Assembly (NCBI RefSeq): GCF_900112595.1
Contig: NZ_FOMI01000010.1
Span: 1 to 64,000 of the forward strand
Source: Algibacter pectinivorans
GTDB lineage: Bacteria; Bacteroidota; Bacteroidia; Flavobacteriales; Flavobacteriaceae
Reading direction: 5' to 3'
DNA: 64,000 bases
Shown here: positions 63,779 to 64,000 of the stretch, piece after piece
How the letters are laid out: each line of letters starts with the position of its first letter
Position numbering within the stretch: the first letter of the stretch is position 1
Notes under the pieces: generated by a model
Databases searched by the model: none
Told to the model about the DNA's origin: nothing
Seen by the model: only the letters and a program-made list of their open reading frames with translations
Program-made: the position numbers and the translations under genes

Positions 63779-64000
63779 TTATCTATACAGTGTAAAATGT
63801 CCAACAAATTCACGTTTATTTCTAGGTTCGTTTAGCTTAACTAAATACCAGTAATCGCCAGAAGGTAATTCGATACCACCGTATTTACCATCCCACTTTT
63901 CGCCTATCCTTAAGGTCGCTATTTTTCGTCCATATCTATCAAAAATATCGAAGGTTAAATTTCTATATTGACTAGAACAACCAGGACCCCAAGTATCTAA
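63779..64000 (-). CDS. C-terminus of a second T9SS type B sorted protein (5' cut by window)
   Basis: The minus-strand frame is open from base 64000 to the TAA at 63779-63781, giving 73 residues: GCSSQYRNLTFDIFDRYGRK, GEKWDGKYGGIELPSGDYWY and a final GHFTLYR. FDIFDRYG, KWDG and LPSGDYWY match the type B gliding-motility C-terminal domain. Most of the protein lies outside the window. It is coupled to the downstream porP-like gene. Confidence 0.88.
   Translation of the reverse strand, partial: LDTWGPGCSSQYRNLTFDIFDRYGRKIATLRIGEKWDGKYGGIELPSGDYWYLVKLNEPRNKREFVGHFTLYR

Overview
This AT-rich window belongs to a member of the Bacteroidota, almost certainly a marine-type Flavobacteriaceae (Olleya, Lacinutrix, Winogradskyella or Algibacter would fit; the genus cannot be fixed from sequence alone). 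The evidence is the type IX secretion (T9SS) repertoire (PorQ, two PorP/SprF proteins, type A and type B C-terminal sorting domains), bacillithiol synthesis (BshA), TANNTTTG-like promoter boxes, a flavobacterial LptD and several Bacteroidota-only protein families. I see no phage, plasmid, IS, CRISPR, rRNA or tRNA.

Layout. 1-8133 (+): the 3' part of a giant repeat adhesin with a T9SS type B sorting signal, then PorP and two paralogous OmpA-type proteins. 8.5-16.8 kb (mostly -): a CAP-domain lipoprotein, pdxH, a pyrR-pyrB-(110 aa)-DUF3291-rnz operon, a small T9SS cargo protein and rpsA. 17.1-23.3 kb: a LysM protein, then lon-LysM-porQ-cmk and a rhomboid protease. 23.4-29.6 kb: an LpxL-like acyltransferase, aroC, an LpxH-like phosphatase and a large FAD/Fe-S dehydrogenase. 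29.7-38.6 kb: a small beta-barrel, an FAD/NAD(P) protein, a small HELGH metallopeptidase, a GH3-type acyl-acid-amido synthetase homologue, bshA and a NagZ/serine-hydrolase fusion. 38.9-44.5 kb (-): an operon of amidase, MCE/MlaD, membrane Fe-S protein, a secreted protein, a CCG-domain protein and a conserved protein. 44.7-50.5 kb: lptD, ridA, a hybrid sensor kinase whose phospho-acceptor His is Tyr, and guaC. 50.7-57.8 kb (+): a transglutaminase-DUF2126 / circularly permuted ATP-grasp-alpha-E / transglutaminase cluster. 58.1-62.6 kb (-): thioredoxin-like TlpA, a DsbD-N domain protein, a TonB receptor and a His-rich membrane protein. 62.8-64.0 kb (-): PorP and the 3' end of a second type B adhesin.

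How it works together. Much of the window concerns the cell envelope: T9SS cargo and anchors at both ends, LPS synthesis and transport (LpxL-, LpxH-like, LptD), lipid trafficking (MCE), peptidoglycan turnover (amidase, NagZ-like, LysM, OmpA) and TonB uptake. Pyrimidine, shikimate, B6 and purine salvage genes are interspersed.

Most notable points: (1) the predicted amide-ligase/transglutaminase peptide system at 50.7-57.8 kb, without an Anbu protease gene beside it; (2) the His-to-Tyr sensor kinase; (3) a dispersed non-coding repeat family with three copies in the window, with variable middles and two carrying a perfect 20-bp GC-rich palindrome; (4) complementary cysteine losses in adjacent adhesin repeats; (5) a His-rich protein next to a TonB receptor, suggesting metal uptake.
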